Virus record (IMG/VR): IMGVR_UViG_3300022074_000095
Span: 1-44,843 of that record
Reading direction: 5' to 3' (one strand)
Length of the DNA: 44,843 nt
Source of the DNA: a virus
Below are positions 8,196 through 16,186 of the stretch, in pieces (position 1 is the stretch's first letter; each line of letters begins with the position of its first letter). A program made the position numbers and the translations under genes. Under the pieces are notes generated by a model. That model saw nothing but the letters and a program-made list of their open reading frames with translations, did no database searches and was not told where the DNA came from.

Positions 8196-9104
8196 ATGTC
8201 ATTTGCTTCACTTAAAAAGTCAAGTTATACTGACCTACTAACAAAGGCAGAGTCACTTAACAAGACTGAGGTCAGAGGTGCCGACGAGCGTCTTTGGAAA
8301 CCAGAAGTAGACAAAGCGGGCAATGGTTACGCAGTAATCAGGTTCCTACCCGCACCCGATGGAGAAGACCTTCCTTGGGCACAAGTTTGGAGTCATGCCT
8401 TCCAAGGTCCTGGTGGATGGTATATCGAGAACTCTCTCACAACTTTAGGCAAAAAAGATCCTGTTTCAGACCTAAACAGAACACTATGGAATAGTGGACA
8501 AGACTCTGACAAAGAGACTGCTCGTAAGCAGAAGAGAAAACTCTCCTACTACAGCAACATCTATGTTGTACAAGATCCTGCTAATCCATCAAACGAAGGA
8601 AGAGTATTCCTTTACAAGTATGGTAAGAAGATTTTTGATAAACTTACCGAAGCAATGCAACCCGCATTTGCTGATGAGACCCCTATCAACCCATTCGATT
8701 TTTGGAAGGGTGCTGACTTCAAGGTGAAGATCAGAAAGGTAGAAGGTTATTGGAACTATGACAAGTCTGAGTTTGCTGAACCAAGCACACTAAAAGGATT
8801 TGATGATTCAGAGTTAGAGACACTATGGTCACAACAGTACAGTCTAACTGACTTCACTGCTGCTGATAAGTTCAAAACTTTTGAAGAGTTAGAGACTCGT
8901 TTACAGACAGTTCTTAGTGCTACTCAACCAACTCGTAGAGTCCCAGACGCAGAGTTGGAAGATGAGTCAGAAGGAAAGTATAGAGAGGTCAAAGGTGCTA
9001 CTGAGATAGCAGCATCCGCAGCTCCATCCTTCAAGTCGGCATCTGCTCCAAACGAAGAAGAAGATGACGCATTATCCTACTTTGCTAAACTTGCTAACGA
9101 ATAA
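8196..9104 (+). CDS. 32: Single-stranded DNA-binding protein gp32
   Basis: 302 residues laid out like T4 gp32: an N-terminal cooperativity segment with a LAST-type LKKSS, an aromatic and basic DNA-binding core (YAVIRFLPAPDGEDLPW, KRKLSYYSNIYVV, NPFDFWKGADFKVKI) and an acidic C-terminal tail ending in a short helix that recruits replication partners. No cysteine occurs anywhere, so the zinc site of T4 gp32 is missing. It coats single-stranded DNA at the fork and works with gp59 upstream. Confidence 0.95.
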   Translation: MSFASLKKSSYTDLLTKAESLNKTEVRGADERLWKPEVDKAGNGYAVIRFLPAPDGEDLPWAQVWSHAFQGPGGWYIENSLTTLGKKDPVSDLNRTLWNSGQDSDKETARKQKRKLSYYSNIYVVQDPANPSNEGRVFLYKYGKKIFDKLTEAMQPAFADETPINPFDFWKGADFKVKIRKVEGYWNYDKSEFAEPSTLKGFDDSELETLWSQQYSLTDFTAADKFKTFEELETRLQTVLSATQPTRRVPDAELEDESEGKYREVKGATEIAASAAPSFKSASAPNEEEDDALSYFAKLANE

Positions 9105-9106
9105 CT

Positions 9107-9886
9107 ATGAAGATTTTCATTGACTCCGCTGACGTATGGGCAATTAAAGACGCATACGAAACAGGTCTTATTGATGGTGTAACAACCAACCCTACCCTTA
9201 TAATGAAGAGTGGCAGACACCCAGAACAGGTGTATCAAAAACTCAAAGACATAGGAATCAGTGATATCTCTATGGAAGTCGTAGGCAATGCCGAAGCTAT
9301 GATCTCTGAAGGTCGTAGACTAAAAGCAAAGTTTGGTGACTGTGCTACAATCAAGGTTCCGTGTACACCAGACGGACTCCTTGCTTGTAACATTCTTTCA
9401 AAAGAATTAATTAGAGTTAACGTAACATTAATATTCAGTACAGCACAAGCAATCCTAGCAGCAAAGGCAGGGGCAGCATATGTCTCACCTTTTGTTGGTC
9501 GACTAGAAGACAACTCTCACTCAGGTGTAGAAGTTGTTCGTTCTATAGTTGATATCTACAAGAAACATGGTATCCATACTGAGGTATTGGCAGCATCTAT
9601 TCGTGACGTTGCTAAGGTTACACTCGCATTCTGGAACGGTGCTCATATTTGTACCATACCACCAAGTGTATTCGAGAAGATGTACAACCATGTGTTAACA
9701 GACGCAGGATTAAAAATCTTCGATGAAGACCACAAAACCACCTTCTCTAACGAAAGAGTCGGTGGCGATATGGATGCTCTAGGTGATGCTCTGGGTTATG
9801 ATTTTCCATCATTCACGGACGATGGATTTACTTATACTATTGATCCAGGCGATTTACCTGACACAGGAATAGGATTTGTTCCTTAG
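9107..9886 (+). CDS. talC: Transaldolase, TalC type
   Basis: 259 residues. The first ~210 form the small transaldolase/fructose-6-phosphate aldolase barrel: FIDSADV, GVTTNPTL, the Schiff-base Lys83 in TIKVPCT, then YVSPFVGRLED and LAASIRD. It moves dihydroxyacetone units in the pentose phosphate pathway and so raises NADPH and ribose supply. The C-terminus runs about 45 residues beyond the usual end, acidic and Gly-rich (from roughly TTFSNER). It starts two bases after gp32 and meets gp53 tail to tail with a four-base overlap. Confidence 0.93.
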   Translation: MKIFIDSADVWAIKDAYETGLIDGVTTNPTLIMKSGRHPEQVYQKLKDIGISDISMEVVGNAEAMISEGRRLKAKFGDCATIKVPCTPDGLLACNILSKELIRVNVTLIFSTAQAILAAKAGAAYVSPFVGRLEDNSHSGVEVVRSIVDIYKKHGIHTEVLAASIRDVAKVTLAFWNGAHICTIPPSVFEKMYNHVLTDAGLKIFDEDHKTTFSNERVGGDMDALGDALGYDFPSFTDDGFTYTIDPGDLPDTGIGFVP

Positions 9887-10512
9887 TCTATTTTAATTTC
9901 AGTCTTAGACTGACCTACAACTAAAGACCCACCTTGATGAAGGGAGGCTACGTATATATTTACGAACTCTTGGATATAGGTGGGTTTTATTAATTGTATC
10001 TTCTCCTTCTCATTATTCAATCTCTGTTCATATTCAAAGTATGTCACTGGTGACACTGGATTTACAGTTACACCCGCAGATGCTGTACCATCATAGTATG
10101 TCACCTGATAGTTAGAAGGCACTCTTAATCCTTCTTTCACGATCTGACGACCTAAAGCATCTACAACATTTGTTGTCTCATACATCATCACATAGTCAGG
10201 ATTATCATACTTATTGTACACATACTCTTTTAATGCTGTTGCTGACCTTGGCCACTGCTCATGGAAGTTAGTGATGTCATTTACTATTAGAATAGTCCAT
10301 CCAAAATCTGCTCTCTCATAATAATTAAATGCTATAGACTCTGGTGTTTCGCCAGGATTGATAAAGAAGTCATCAAATAGTACGACGTTTGATAGATAGT
10401 CGTCTCTGATGTCATTTCTTCTCCATAAATTTTTCGCAGTATAAATTTTCGGATCTAAAATTTGATCGGTATAGTTGTATACTACATTGGGTGCGTTTTC
10501 AAATAAACTCAT
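9883..10512 (-). CDS. 53: Baseplate wedge subunit gp53
   Basis: 209 residues with the gp53 pattern: FDDFFINPGETPESIAFNYYERADFGWTILIVNDI followed by a WP motif, a LysM-like domain that locks neighbouring wedges. It is last in the leftward operon, and its start codon overlaps the gp48 stop. No clear terminator follows on this strand; only a short TCAGTC/GACTGA hairpin lies at 9900-9914. Confidence 0.85.
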   Translation of the reverse strand: MSLFENAPNVVYNYTDQILDPKIYTAKNLWRRNDIRDDYLSNVVLFDDFFINPGETPESIAFNYYERADFGWTILIVNDITNFHEQWPRSATALKEYVYNKYDNPDYVMMYETTNVVDALGRQIVKEGLRVPSNYQVTYYDGTASAGVTVNPVSPVTYFEYEQRLNNEKEKIQLIKPTYIQEFVNIYVASLHQGGSLVVGQSKTEIKID

Positions 10513-11723
10513 TAGAATTTTCCTGTATCTAGATCTGAACGTGTGAGTGCTGTTGTCTCTGAGAAGTTCATAATAACAGTCTGTAGTGGTAACTTACCAT
10601 CTTTTGTAGTTACAAAATTGTTAGATGGTGAAGAGTTAACTGAAAGACTTGTGAGAGCACACATCTTAGAACGTGGCATCATTGGGTGTGGACTACCACC
10701 GTCTTTAACATTACCATCTTCATCAGTTAGACCGAACCATGGTTCCAATAGGAACACATCTGGGAACCCCAGTACACCTCCCGTTGCGTTGGTGTTTGCT
10801 GTTGGGTGCATACCCGTCTTGAATCCGTTAATGATTCTATCAACGTCGTTCGCTTCATTCTCGTCACGTGAGAAGAACTCAAACGATAGACTAAAATCTC
10901 TCATAGTCATTTTACTAAACAACATGATAGCATTCTCATTAGGTGCTAACCCTGCTAGACCTAACACGTTAACTGGATTTGCAATATTTCCGTTCTGCCC
11001 TAATGGATCTGCTGCTGATTTAAATGCAGAACCAAGAAGTTGAGATATATCTCCACCTGCTCCTTCCAAAGCTTCAGAACCCAGTTGTGAGAGAGCATTA
11101 CCCGCTGCACCCACTGCACCTGTGGCAGCCATTTGACCTACAGCTCCAGCTGGATCATCAAGTAATCTTGCCATGGTGCCCAACTTGAATGTATTTCCCC
11201 ACTCTGCTCCATATGAATATTGAAACTCATTAGGCATGGGTAAGAAATATATTGAAGATGTGCTATTGGCAACTTCTATTGCTTTATTCTTTATTGATGC
11301 TAACTCAGCACTGGTTTCTACTTCTGTTCCATCTTGTAATTTGATGGGGAATGATATATTGCTATAGTCTCCTTCCTTAATCTTCTTAAGAGATCCGTCT
11401 CTTTTCTTCTTATCTGCCCCTTTGGACATCTGACTCCTAGCTATTGCTGAAATCTCTGCTTGAAATCTATTCAGCTCACCAGACTGCTTGTCTAGTCCAC
11501 CAAACGTGAATGCTGCTGCACCTCTTGTTGAATCGACGATCTTCTGGGTTGCTTCATTACCTAGAGCACCAAAAGCACCCTGTTCTCCACCAGCTCTTGC
11601 TTTCTTGATACCTTCATTATACTGATACCTTGTAATTTTTAAATACGAAGCAAAAGGTATATCCTTTATTCCTTTAGGATACTCCTTATAATCTCCATAT
11701 AATACTTTATTTCCAGATGTCAT
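10512..11723 (-). CDS. 48: Baseplate tail-tube cap gp48
   Basis: 403 residues. The C-terminal half has the LysM/tube-cap features of cyanophage gp48: FLPMPNEFQYSYGAEWGNT, then MRDFSLSFEFFSRDENEA with IINGFK, and a proline-rich end. A Gly/Ala-rich low-complexity region is inserted at about 190-235. gp48 caps the baseplate hub and nucleates the tail tube. Adjacent to gp53 and gp4 in the same leftward unit. Confidence 0.75.
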   Translation of the reverse strand: MTSGNKVLYGDYKEYPKGIKDIPFASYLKITRYQYNEGIKKARAGGEQGAFGALGNEATQKIVDSTRGAAAFTFGGLDKQSGELNRFQAEISAIARSQMSKGADKKKRDGSLKKIKEGDYSNISFPIKLQDGTEVETSAELASIKNKAIEVANSTSSIYFLPMPNEFQYSYGAEWGNTFKLGTMARLLDDPAGAVGQMAATGAVGAAGNALSQLGSEALEGAGGDISQLLGSAFKSAADPLGQNGNIANPVNVLGLAGLAPNENAIMLFSKMTMRDFSLSFEFFSRDENEANDVDRIINGFKTGMHPTANTNATGGVLGFPDVFLLEPWFGLTDEDGNVKDGGSPHPMMPRSKMCALTSLSVNSSPSNNFVTTKDGKLPLQTVIMNFSETTALTRSDLDTGKF

Positions 11724-12214
11724 CTATTTGTGTGGAATTGTTCTAGTGGTAGTTGACTCATTGCCTGCATGTCTTCCTCTGGTATCTCGAAGAACAAGTT
11801 ATCGGCATTCTTAGGTATGTAGTAGCGAAGCGTCGACATAGGTGCTTCCTCTTTATTTAGTGCCCCAAGTCTAGCTTTTGGTCTGAGGAAGTGAATATTC
11901 ATTCCTAACATCATATTCTTCTTAATTTCCATGAGTTTTATTAGTGGGTACTCATCCCATTTCTTTAAACTATCTCTAAACTTCGGGTCATACTCAAAGA
12001 AGTAGAACTTACCTACCTCTGGTTGCTCAGTAGCATTATCATAGAGTGCTTCAAATATTTTTTCTCTTAGTTGAGCTTTGCTTAGCTTGCTTCCCCTTAG
12101 ACTTTGGAGCAGAGTAGTTAATTCTGAGCTCTCGTTCTGTGATGATTCTGAACTCGATTCCTCTGTCGAGGCAGTATTCCTTAGCTGCCCTCCACTTTGC
12201 ATCGTTTTTAGCAT
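11720..12214 (-). CDS. Unknown structural-region protein overlapping gp4
   Basis: Up to 164 residues. The conserved-looking part begins near SKAQLREKIFEALYDN and includes GKFYFFEYDPK, WDEYPLIKLME and LGMNIHFLRP, a pattern I associate with other cyanophage proteins but cannot name. The N-terminal 50 residues are Ser/Glu-rich and lie inside the gp4 C-terminus in another frame. No ATG exists between the gp4 stop and the conserved part, so either the overlap is real or a non-standard start is used. Exact start uncertain. Confidence 0.6.
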   Translation of the reverse strand: MLKTMQSGGQLRNTASTEESSSESSQNESSELTTLLQSLRGSKLSKAQLREKIFEALYDNATEQPEVGKFYFFEYDPKFRDSLKKWDEYPLIKLMEIKKNMMLGMNIHFLRPKARLGALNKEEAPMSTLRYYIPKNADNLFFEIPEEDMQAMSQLPLEQFHTNR

Positions 12215-12551
12215 AGGTCAACACCTCCGTGATGTATCGTTTGGTTTGACGTTTCTGTGGTTTTGGTTCCATTGTTTGTTTCAATGGTTTCACCTCCACT
12301 AGGTACTCTTTGGTTCCTTTGGGTTCTTTGACTCTGACCCAGAAGTCTGGGAAATACCTATGCACCCTGTTATCTGTAGGGCACTTGTATGGGATAACTA
12401 TCTCTTCTGACGACCAACTAACAACTTTACTATCCATATCGCACCAGTTCATGAACTTAAGTTCCCATCCTGACCTATAAAATATGTCAGTGGGATCTCC
12501 ATTGTACTTCTTATAGTACTTTGGTTTGAACTTTCCTTGTTTTAGAGACAT
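12051..12551 (-). CDS. 4: Head completion protein gp4
   Basis: 166 residues closely following T4 gp4: KPKYYKKYNGDP, YRSGWELKFMNWCD, SWSSEEIVIPY, then HRYFPDFWVRVKE and YLVEVKPLKQT with a basic K/R-rich end. The PDF and EVK residues are the PD-(D/E)XK-like core of this family. gp4 finishes the packaged head before tail joining. The ATG at 12551 is chosen because similarity begins there; further upstream the frame has no family resemblance. Its start codon lies inside the opposing late promoter. Confidence 0.9.
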   Translation of the reverse strand: MSLKQGKFKPKYYKKYNGDPTDIFYRSGWELKFMNWCDMDSKVVSWSSEEIVIPYKCPTDNRVHRYFPDFWVRVKEPKGTKEYLVEVKPLKQTMEPKPQKRQTKRYITEVLTYAKNDAKWRAAKEYCLDRGIEFRIITERELRINYSAPKSKGKQAKQSSTKRKNI

Positions 12552-12585
12552 AAATAAAAATACCACCCCATATGGGTTATTTATG
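12549..12585. promoter_or_regulatory. Compact bidirectional late promoter
   Basis: CATAAATA at 12549-12556 faces right, and the same CATAAATA on the other strand (12585 to 12578) faces left, as a nine-base inverted repeat CATAAATAA/TTATTTATG. Each promoter's CAT is the complement of the opposing gene's ATG. The gp4 operon and the tail operon therefore start from 37 shared bases. Confidence 0.75.
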
Positions 12586-13239
12586 ACTCTCAAAAGCGTT
12601 ACATCATTCTTAGCAGATCTACAAAACAGTGGAGGACCTAGTTCTACCAACCAATATGATCTGGAGTTTGGTGGTGTCAGTAATTTATTAAAGACACGAT
12701 TAGTAGAGTATGGTATAGAGCAACTCTCTTTCAACAAACTTATGGTTGATCTCGCAAACGAGATCCAGATACCTGGCACCTCATTAACAAGTCAGGATGT
12801 CAAGTCAGTACATAAAGGAATTAATATGAAGCCAGCAATGGCAAAGGTATATAATGAGATGGATCTGTCATTCATACTTGATGTCACATCTGAAGCATAT
12901 AGATTTTTTAGAGGATGGCAAGACTTCATACAAGGTGCTGAACAAGGCAACTTCGGTAAGTTACAGAGAGCATTGACACAGAACTATTACTCTGACTATG
13001 TTGCTGATACTATCATCAAGAAGTATGAGAAGTATCCTGCTGCAGGTAGTAACTCATACAAGGATGACCAGTACCACGTGTTCACCATCAAACTAATCAA
13101 CTCATATCCTTATATGATGTCATCTGTACCTTACAGTTCATCTGGATCTGGAGTTGTGAAGTTGAGTATAGGAATGTACTATGAGTATGCTGAGTATGTA
13201 CCGTTCGCTGTACCTAAAGTAATCCCTGTAGAAGGCTGA
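12583..13239 (+). CDS. Tail-tube-like protein, probably baseplate tube initiator gp54
   Basis: 218 residues. The fold looks like T4 gp19/gp54 tube proteins: LADLQNSGG, FGGVSNLL, IQIPGTSLTSQ, FILDVTSEAYRFFRGW and a C-terminal LINSYPYMMSS with SIGMYYEYAEY. Location at the head of the hub operon favours the initiator rather than the main tube protein. The ATG at 12583 follows the late promoter; no strong ribosome site is seen. Confidence 0.6.
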   Translation: MTLKSVTSFLADLQNSGGPSSTNQYDLEFGGVSNLLKTRLVEYGIEQLSFNKLMVDLANEIQIPGTSLTSQDVKSVHKGINMKPAMAKVYNEMDLSFILDVTSEAYRFFRGWQDFIQGAEQGNFGKLQRALTQNYYSDYVADTIIKKYEKYPAAGSNSYKDDQYHVFTIKLINSYPYMMSSVPYSSSGSGVVKLSIGMYYEYAEYVPFAVPKVIPVEG

Positions 13240-13266
13240 TATATAATATATACGGACTAATTTATT

Positions 13267-13965
13267 ATGCCATTACCTGATATAATCACTCCAACCTATG
13301 AGTTGGTTGTACCTTCGTCTAAGAAGAAACTAAAATATCGTCCCTTCCTTGTTAAAGAACAGAAGATTCTGATCCTAGCATTGGAAGAGAACGACAGTGC
13401 TCAGATACTAGAAGCAATCAAAGATATATTCAAAAGCTGTATCACCAGTAGATTTAAGATGGACGACCTTGCCATCTTTGATGTTGAATATATTTTCCTA
13501 CAACTACGTGGTAGATCTATCCAAGAAACTATTGAGGTAGAGGTGCCATGTGATGACGACAAAGAAACTAAAGTCCCCGTGACTTTCCCCGTCGATGCAG
13601 TCAAGGTTAAGTTCCCAGAGGGACATGCCAAGGAGATTAAACTCAATGATGACATCGTAGTCGTCATGAAGTATCCTAACCTAGACTACTTCACTAAGGT
13701 CAATTTTACTGAAGAGGAAGTGGATCCCTACGAACTGGTATCCTCATGCATCGACAGAGTATTTAATAAAGGAGAAGATTGTGGATCATTTACACCTAAA
13801 GAAGCTCAGTCGTGGCTTGAGAAGCTTACTAACGATCAGTTTGAAAGTGTCCAAAACTTCTTTGACACTATGCCTACTCTTCGCCATGATATTACAGTTA
13901 CAAATCCTAACACAGGGGTTAAAACTAGTGCAAGTATCGAAGGACTGATTAATTTTTTCGGGTAG
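13267..13965 (+). CDS. 26: Baseplate hub assembly protein gp26 (tail-chaperone-like)
   Basis: 232 residues matching the gp26 family: MPLPDIITPTYELVVPSSKK, then KYRPFLVKEQKILILALE, CITSRFKMDDLAIFDVEYIF, and a basic-acidic C-terminal half. Its final codons TTT TTC GGG TAG form a slip site, and the gp51 frame opens in the -1 register with no upstream start codon. This is the gene layout of phage tail assembly chaperones (lambda G and GT). It could therefore be made as a 232-residue short form and a 295-residue extended form. Confidence 0.8.
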   Translation: MPLPDIITPTYELVVPSSKKKLKYRPFLVKEQKILILALEENDSAQILEAIKDIFKSCITSRFKMDDLAIFDVEYIFLQLRGRSIQETIEVEVPCDDDKETKVPVTFPVDAVKVKFPEGHAKEIKLNDDIVVVMKYPNLDYFTKVNFTEEEVDPYELVSSCIDRVFNKGEDCGSFTPKEAQSWLEKLTNDQFESVQNFFDTMPTLRHDITVTNPNTGVKTSASIEGLINFFG

Positions 13966-13985
13966 CCCTATTCCAAGAGGGGTTA
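13953..13985 (+). promoter_or_regulatory. Candidate programmed -1 frameshift signal
   Basis: The heptamer T TTT TTC (13953-13959) is in the gp26 reading frame and is followed by GGG and then the stop. A stem TAGCCCT (13963-13969) pairs with AGGGGTTA (13978-13985), with one bulged G and one wobble, three bases after the slip site. Slipping back one base moves ribosomes into the gp51 frame. Confidence 0.6.
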
Positions 13986-14153
13986 GCAAGATTCTATCAA
14001 ACGAATTTCGCCTTGGTGCAACACCATAAATATACTCTGAGTGACATAGAAAATATGATCCCTTGGGAGCGTGACATTTACGTCAATATGCTTGCTAAGT
14101 GGTTAAAGGATGAGAGAGATCGTATAGAAAAGGAACGTCAAAAACGTAAGTAA
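13953..14153 (+). CDS. 51: gp51-like hub assembly catalyst, probable frameshift extension of gp26
   Basis: The frame encodes about 64 residues beginning RVALFQEGLARFYQTNF and ending in a charged helix. LVQHHKYTLSDIENMIPWERDIYV resembles short cyanophage gp51 and also the T part of tail chaperones. Upstream there is an in-frame TAA at 13950 and no ATG, GTG or TTG before the conserved sequence; the first are TTG 14013, GTG 14016 and ATG 14055. Expected fusion is 13267-13959 joined to 13959-14153. The stop overlaps the next start (TAATG). Confidence 0.65.
   Translation, partial: FFRVALFQEGLARFYQTNFALVQHHKYTLSDIENMIPWERDIYVNMLAKWLKDERDRIEKERQKRK
14025..14032 (+). promoter_or_regulatory. Late promoter (CATAAATA) inside gp51
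   Basis: A perfect NATAAATA core 121 bases upstream of the next gene could boost expression of the large structural genes that follow. Confidence 0.5.
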
Positions 14154-16186
14154 TGAACACTCGTCTATCTAAAATCTTTGGGGTTAAGATCTTACCTGTT
14201 GCGGGTAAGGTAACTTCTACAGCCAAGGAGATGTTAGATACTGAGATGGAGTACATCGAGTATCTCAGGAATAGAAGGAAGTTCTTCTTTATGACTCAGG
14301 TACAACAGACCAGAGTTTCAGTAAGAGGTAAGTCACAGAAGGAAGAGGAGAAGAAAAAGAAGAAACGTAGAGGTGGTGGTGTATTAAACACCGTAAACAA
14401 GTTAAGGAAGATAAAGAAGGCACTTGGTAATAAGAAATTAAATAAGAAGACTAAACTTGGTAGGTTTAGGCGTAACCTGAGAGCTGGTGGTCTTAAACTA
14501 AACAGGAAGGTGCAGCGTTCTCCATTTGGTAGAGCAAAGAAATTTGTCGGTGGAATAGGTAAAAAGATTGGCGGTAAGGTCAAGGGTGTAAAGAAAGCAG
14601 CTCTTGATAAGGTAGTAACAGCACCTGCAGCATTAAAGAAGAATATAAGTAACCTGATACCTAAGTCTGCTAAGAAGAAGGTAGCCCAGAAATTAGTAAA
14701 GACAGCAACGAAGAAGGGACTACAGAAGGCGGGTGCTAAGGTAGGAGCGAAACTTGCTGCCAAGACAGCAGTCAAGATAGGATTGAAGAAGATACCAGTT
14801 ATAGGTCTCATAGCTGGACTAGGGTTTGGAGCACAAAGATTACTGGCGGGTGATGTCCAAGGTGCCCTTATGGAAGCGGGATCAGGTATAGCATCTACAA
14901 TACCAGGTCCAGGTACTGCTATATCAGCAGGAATAGATGCTGCTCTGATCGCTAAAGATGTCACGGGTATGAAAGACGGGGGTGAAGTTAGTTCACCTAC
15001 ACAAGCACTGATCGCTGAGGGTGGTGAACCTGAACTCGTTGTACCACACTCTAAGTTAGGTCCTGTTTTCCGAAGTCTATTAAGTAATGTTGGTAACATA
15101 CTAACAGATGTCACTACAGGGTTCTTGTCTACATTACCTGTACCAACATCAGAATCCTCAAGGATATTGGGTGAGACAGCAAAGATAGCAGCAGTGTTTG
15201 GACAGAAAGGCAAACCTATATCAGTGTTCAAGGGTGGTAAGATAGCAAAACTGGCAGGAGGATTCCTGAAGAAGATGGCTGGTGGTGCCATGGGTCTTGC
15301 TAAGGGAGCATTCGGGATGACACCCATAGGCATGGCAATGGGTATGCTTAGTAGACCAGCTAGGGCAGATGGTAAAAAATTAAAATTTAGAAAAAGAACA
15401 GTAAAGAATACGATATCTGATGTCAATGGTGTGATGACTTCATCATCATGGGATTCAGACACTGCTACGTCAATAGCAAACTTCCCAATTACTGATAAGT
15501 ATGGATCAACAGAAGGAAGATCAAGACCTCATGGTGGTGTGGACATAGGAACTCCCGTAGGCACACCCGTAGGATTTACTGAGCCAGGTGAGATATTAGC
15601 AGCTGGTGAGTATGGTGGATATGGAAACATGATGGATGTCTGGTTACCAGCTGCCAAAATACAGATGCGTATAGCACACTTAAGTAAGTTTGTTAAGAAA
15701 ACTGGTGAGTTTATGGCAGGAGAGAAACTTGCTGAAACTGGTGGAGCAGTCGGTGATCCTGGCTCAGGTAGTTCTACAGGACCACACCTTCACTTTGAGG
15801 CAGATAACAAGAAAGACTCAACTAGATATGGTGGGGCAGGAGACCCATTGCCTTATGCACCACTGATCAACTTGAGTGCAGTCGAACCACCATCAGGAGG
15901 TGCGACAGGTAAAGGCGGTGCATCCTATGGGTTCCCACTAACTAACACAGTCAAGTGGCCAACCAGTGGTGGTTCTATGGGAGGTCCTGGTCTTCTATCT
16001 GGCATAGGTAACATGGTGGGATCTATCCTTGGTGGTAGGACAAAGATTGAATATGTTCCTTTCCCTGTACCTGTGGTAAAACCTTTCCCAGTTCCCGTCA
16101 CTAAAATTGTGACAGTAACGGAGAAGGATGTGAAAGCATACGGTATAGATCCTTTCTCTGGTAAATATGGTGTACTAAATGGATAA
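14153..16186 (+). CDS. Tape-measure-like protein with M23 peptidase domain
   Basis: 677 residues. Residues 60-210 are Lys/Arg-rich, then come Gly/Ala-rich hydrophobic helices (about 210-270). Next is the motif GGEVSSPTQALIAEGGEPELVVP, common near the C-terminus of tape measure proteins (shown in parts: GGEVSSPTQALIAE and GGEPELVVP). An M23 endopeptidase domain follows with His460 and Asp464 in HGGVD, an AHL strand and His545-Leu-His547, so its zinc site looks intact. A GGT-rich linker and a PFPVPV repeat end it. It directly follows the chaperone-like gp26/gp51, as tape measures do in other tailed phages. It should span the tail lumen and digest peptidoglycan at infection. Confidence 0.6.
   Translation: MNTRLSKIFGVKILPVAGKVTSTAKEMLDTEMEYIEYLRNRRKFFFMTQVQQTRVSVRGKSQKEEEKKKKKRRGGGVLNTVNKLRKIKKALGNKKLNKKTKLGRFRRNLRAGGLKLNRKVQRSPFGRAKKFVGGIGKKIGGKVKGVKKAALDKVVTAPAALKKNISNLIPKSAKKKVAQKLVKTATKKGLQKAGAKVGAKLAAKTAVKIGLKKIPVIGLIAGLGFGAQRLLAGDVQGALMEAGSGIASTIPGPGTAISAGIDAALIAKDVTGMKDGGEVSSPTQALIAEGGEPELVVPHSKLGPVFRSLLSNVGNILTDVTTGFLSTLPVPTSESSRILGETAKIAAVFGQKGKPISVFKGGKIAKLAGGFLKKMAGGAMGLAKGAFGMTPIGMAMGMLSRPARADGKKLKFRKRTVKNTISDVNGVMTSSSWDSDTATSIANFPITDKYGSTEGRSRPHGGVDIGTPVGTPVGFTEPGEILAAGEYGGYGNMMDVWLPAAKIQMRIAHLSKFVKKTGEFMAGEKLAETGGAVGDPGSGSSTGPHLHFEADNKKDSTRYGGAGDPLPYAPLINLSAVEPPSGGATGKGGASYGFPLTNTVKWPTSGGSMGGPGLLSGIGNMVGSILGGRTKIEYVPFPVPVVKPFPVPVTKIVTVTEKDVKAYGIDPFSGKYGVLNG

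Noticed and set aside
9900-9914. TCAGTC-TTA-GACTGA hairpin between talC and gp53
   Set aside because: Six-pair stem without a T run on either strand, so not called a terminator.
14296-15462. 388-codon open frame on the minus strand
   Set aside because: It mirrors the Lys/Gly-rich tape-measure-like gene. The translation is Phe/Pro-rich with no family resemblance, and a clear gene lies opposite.
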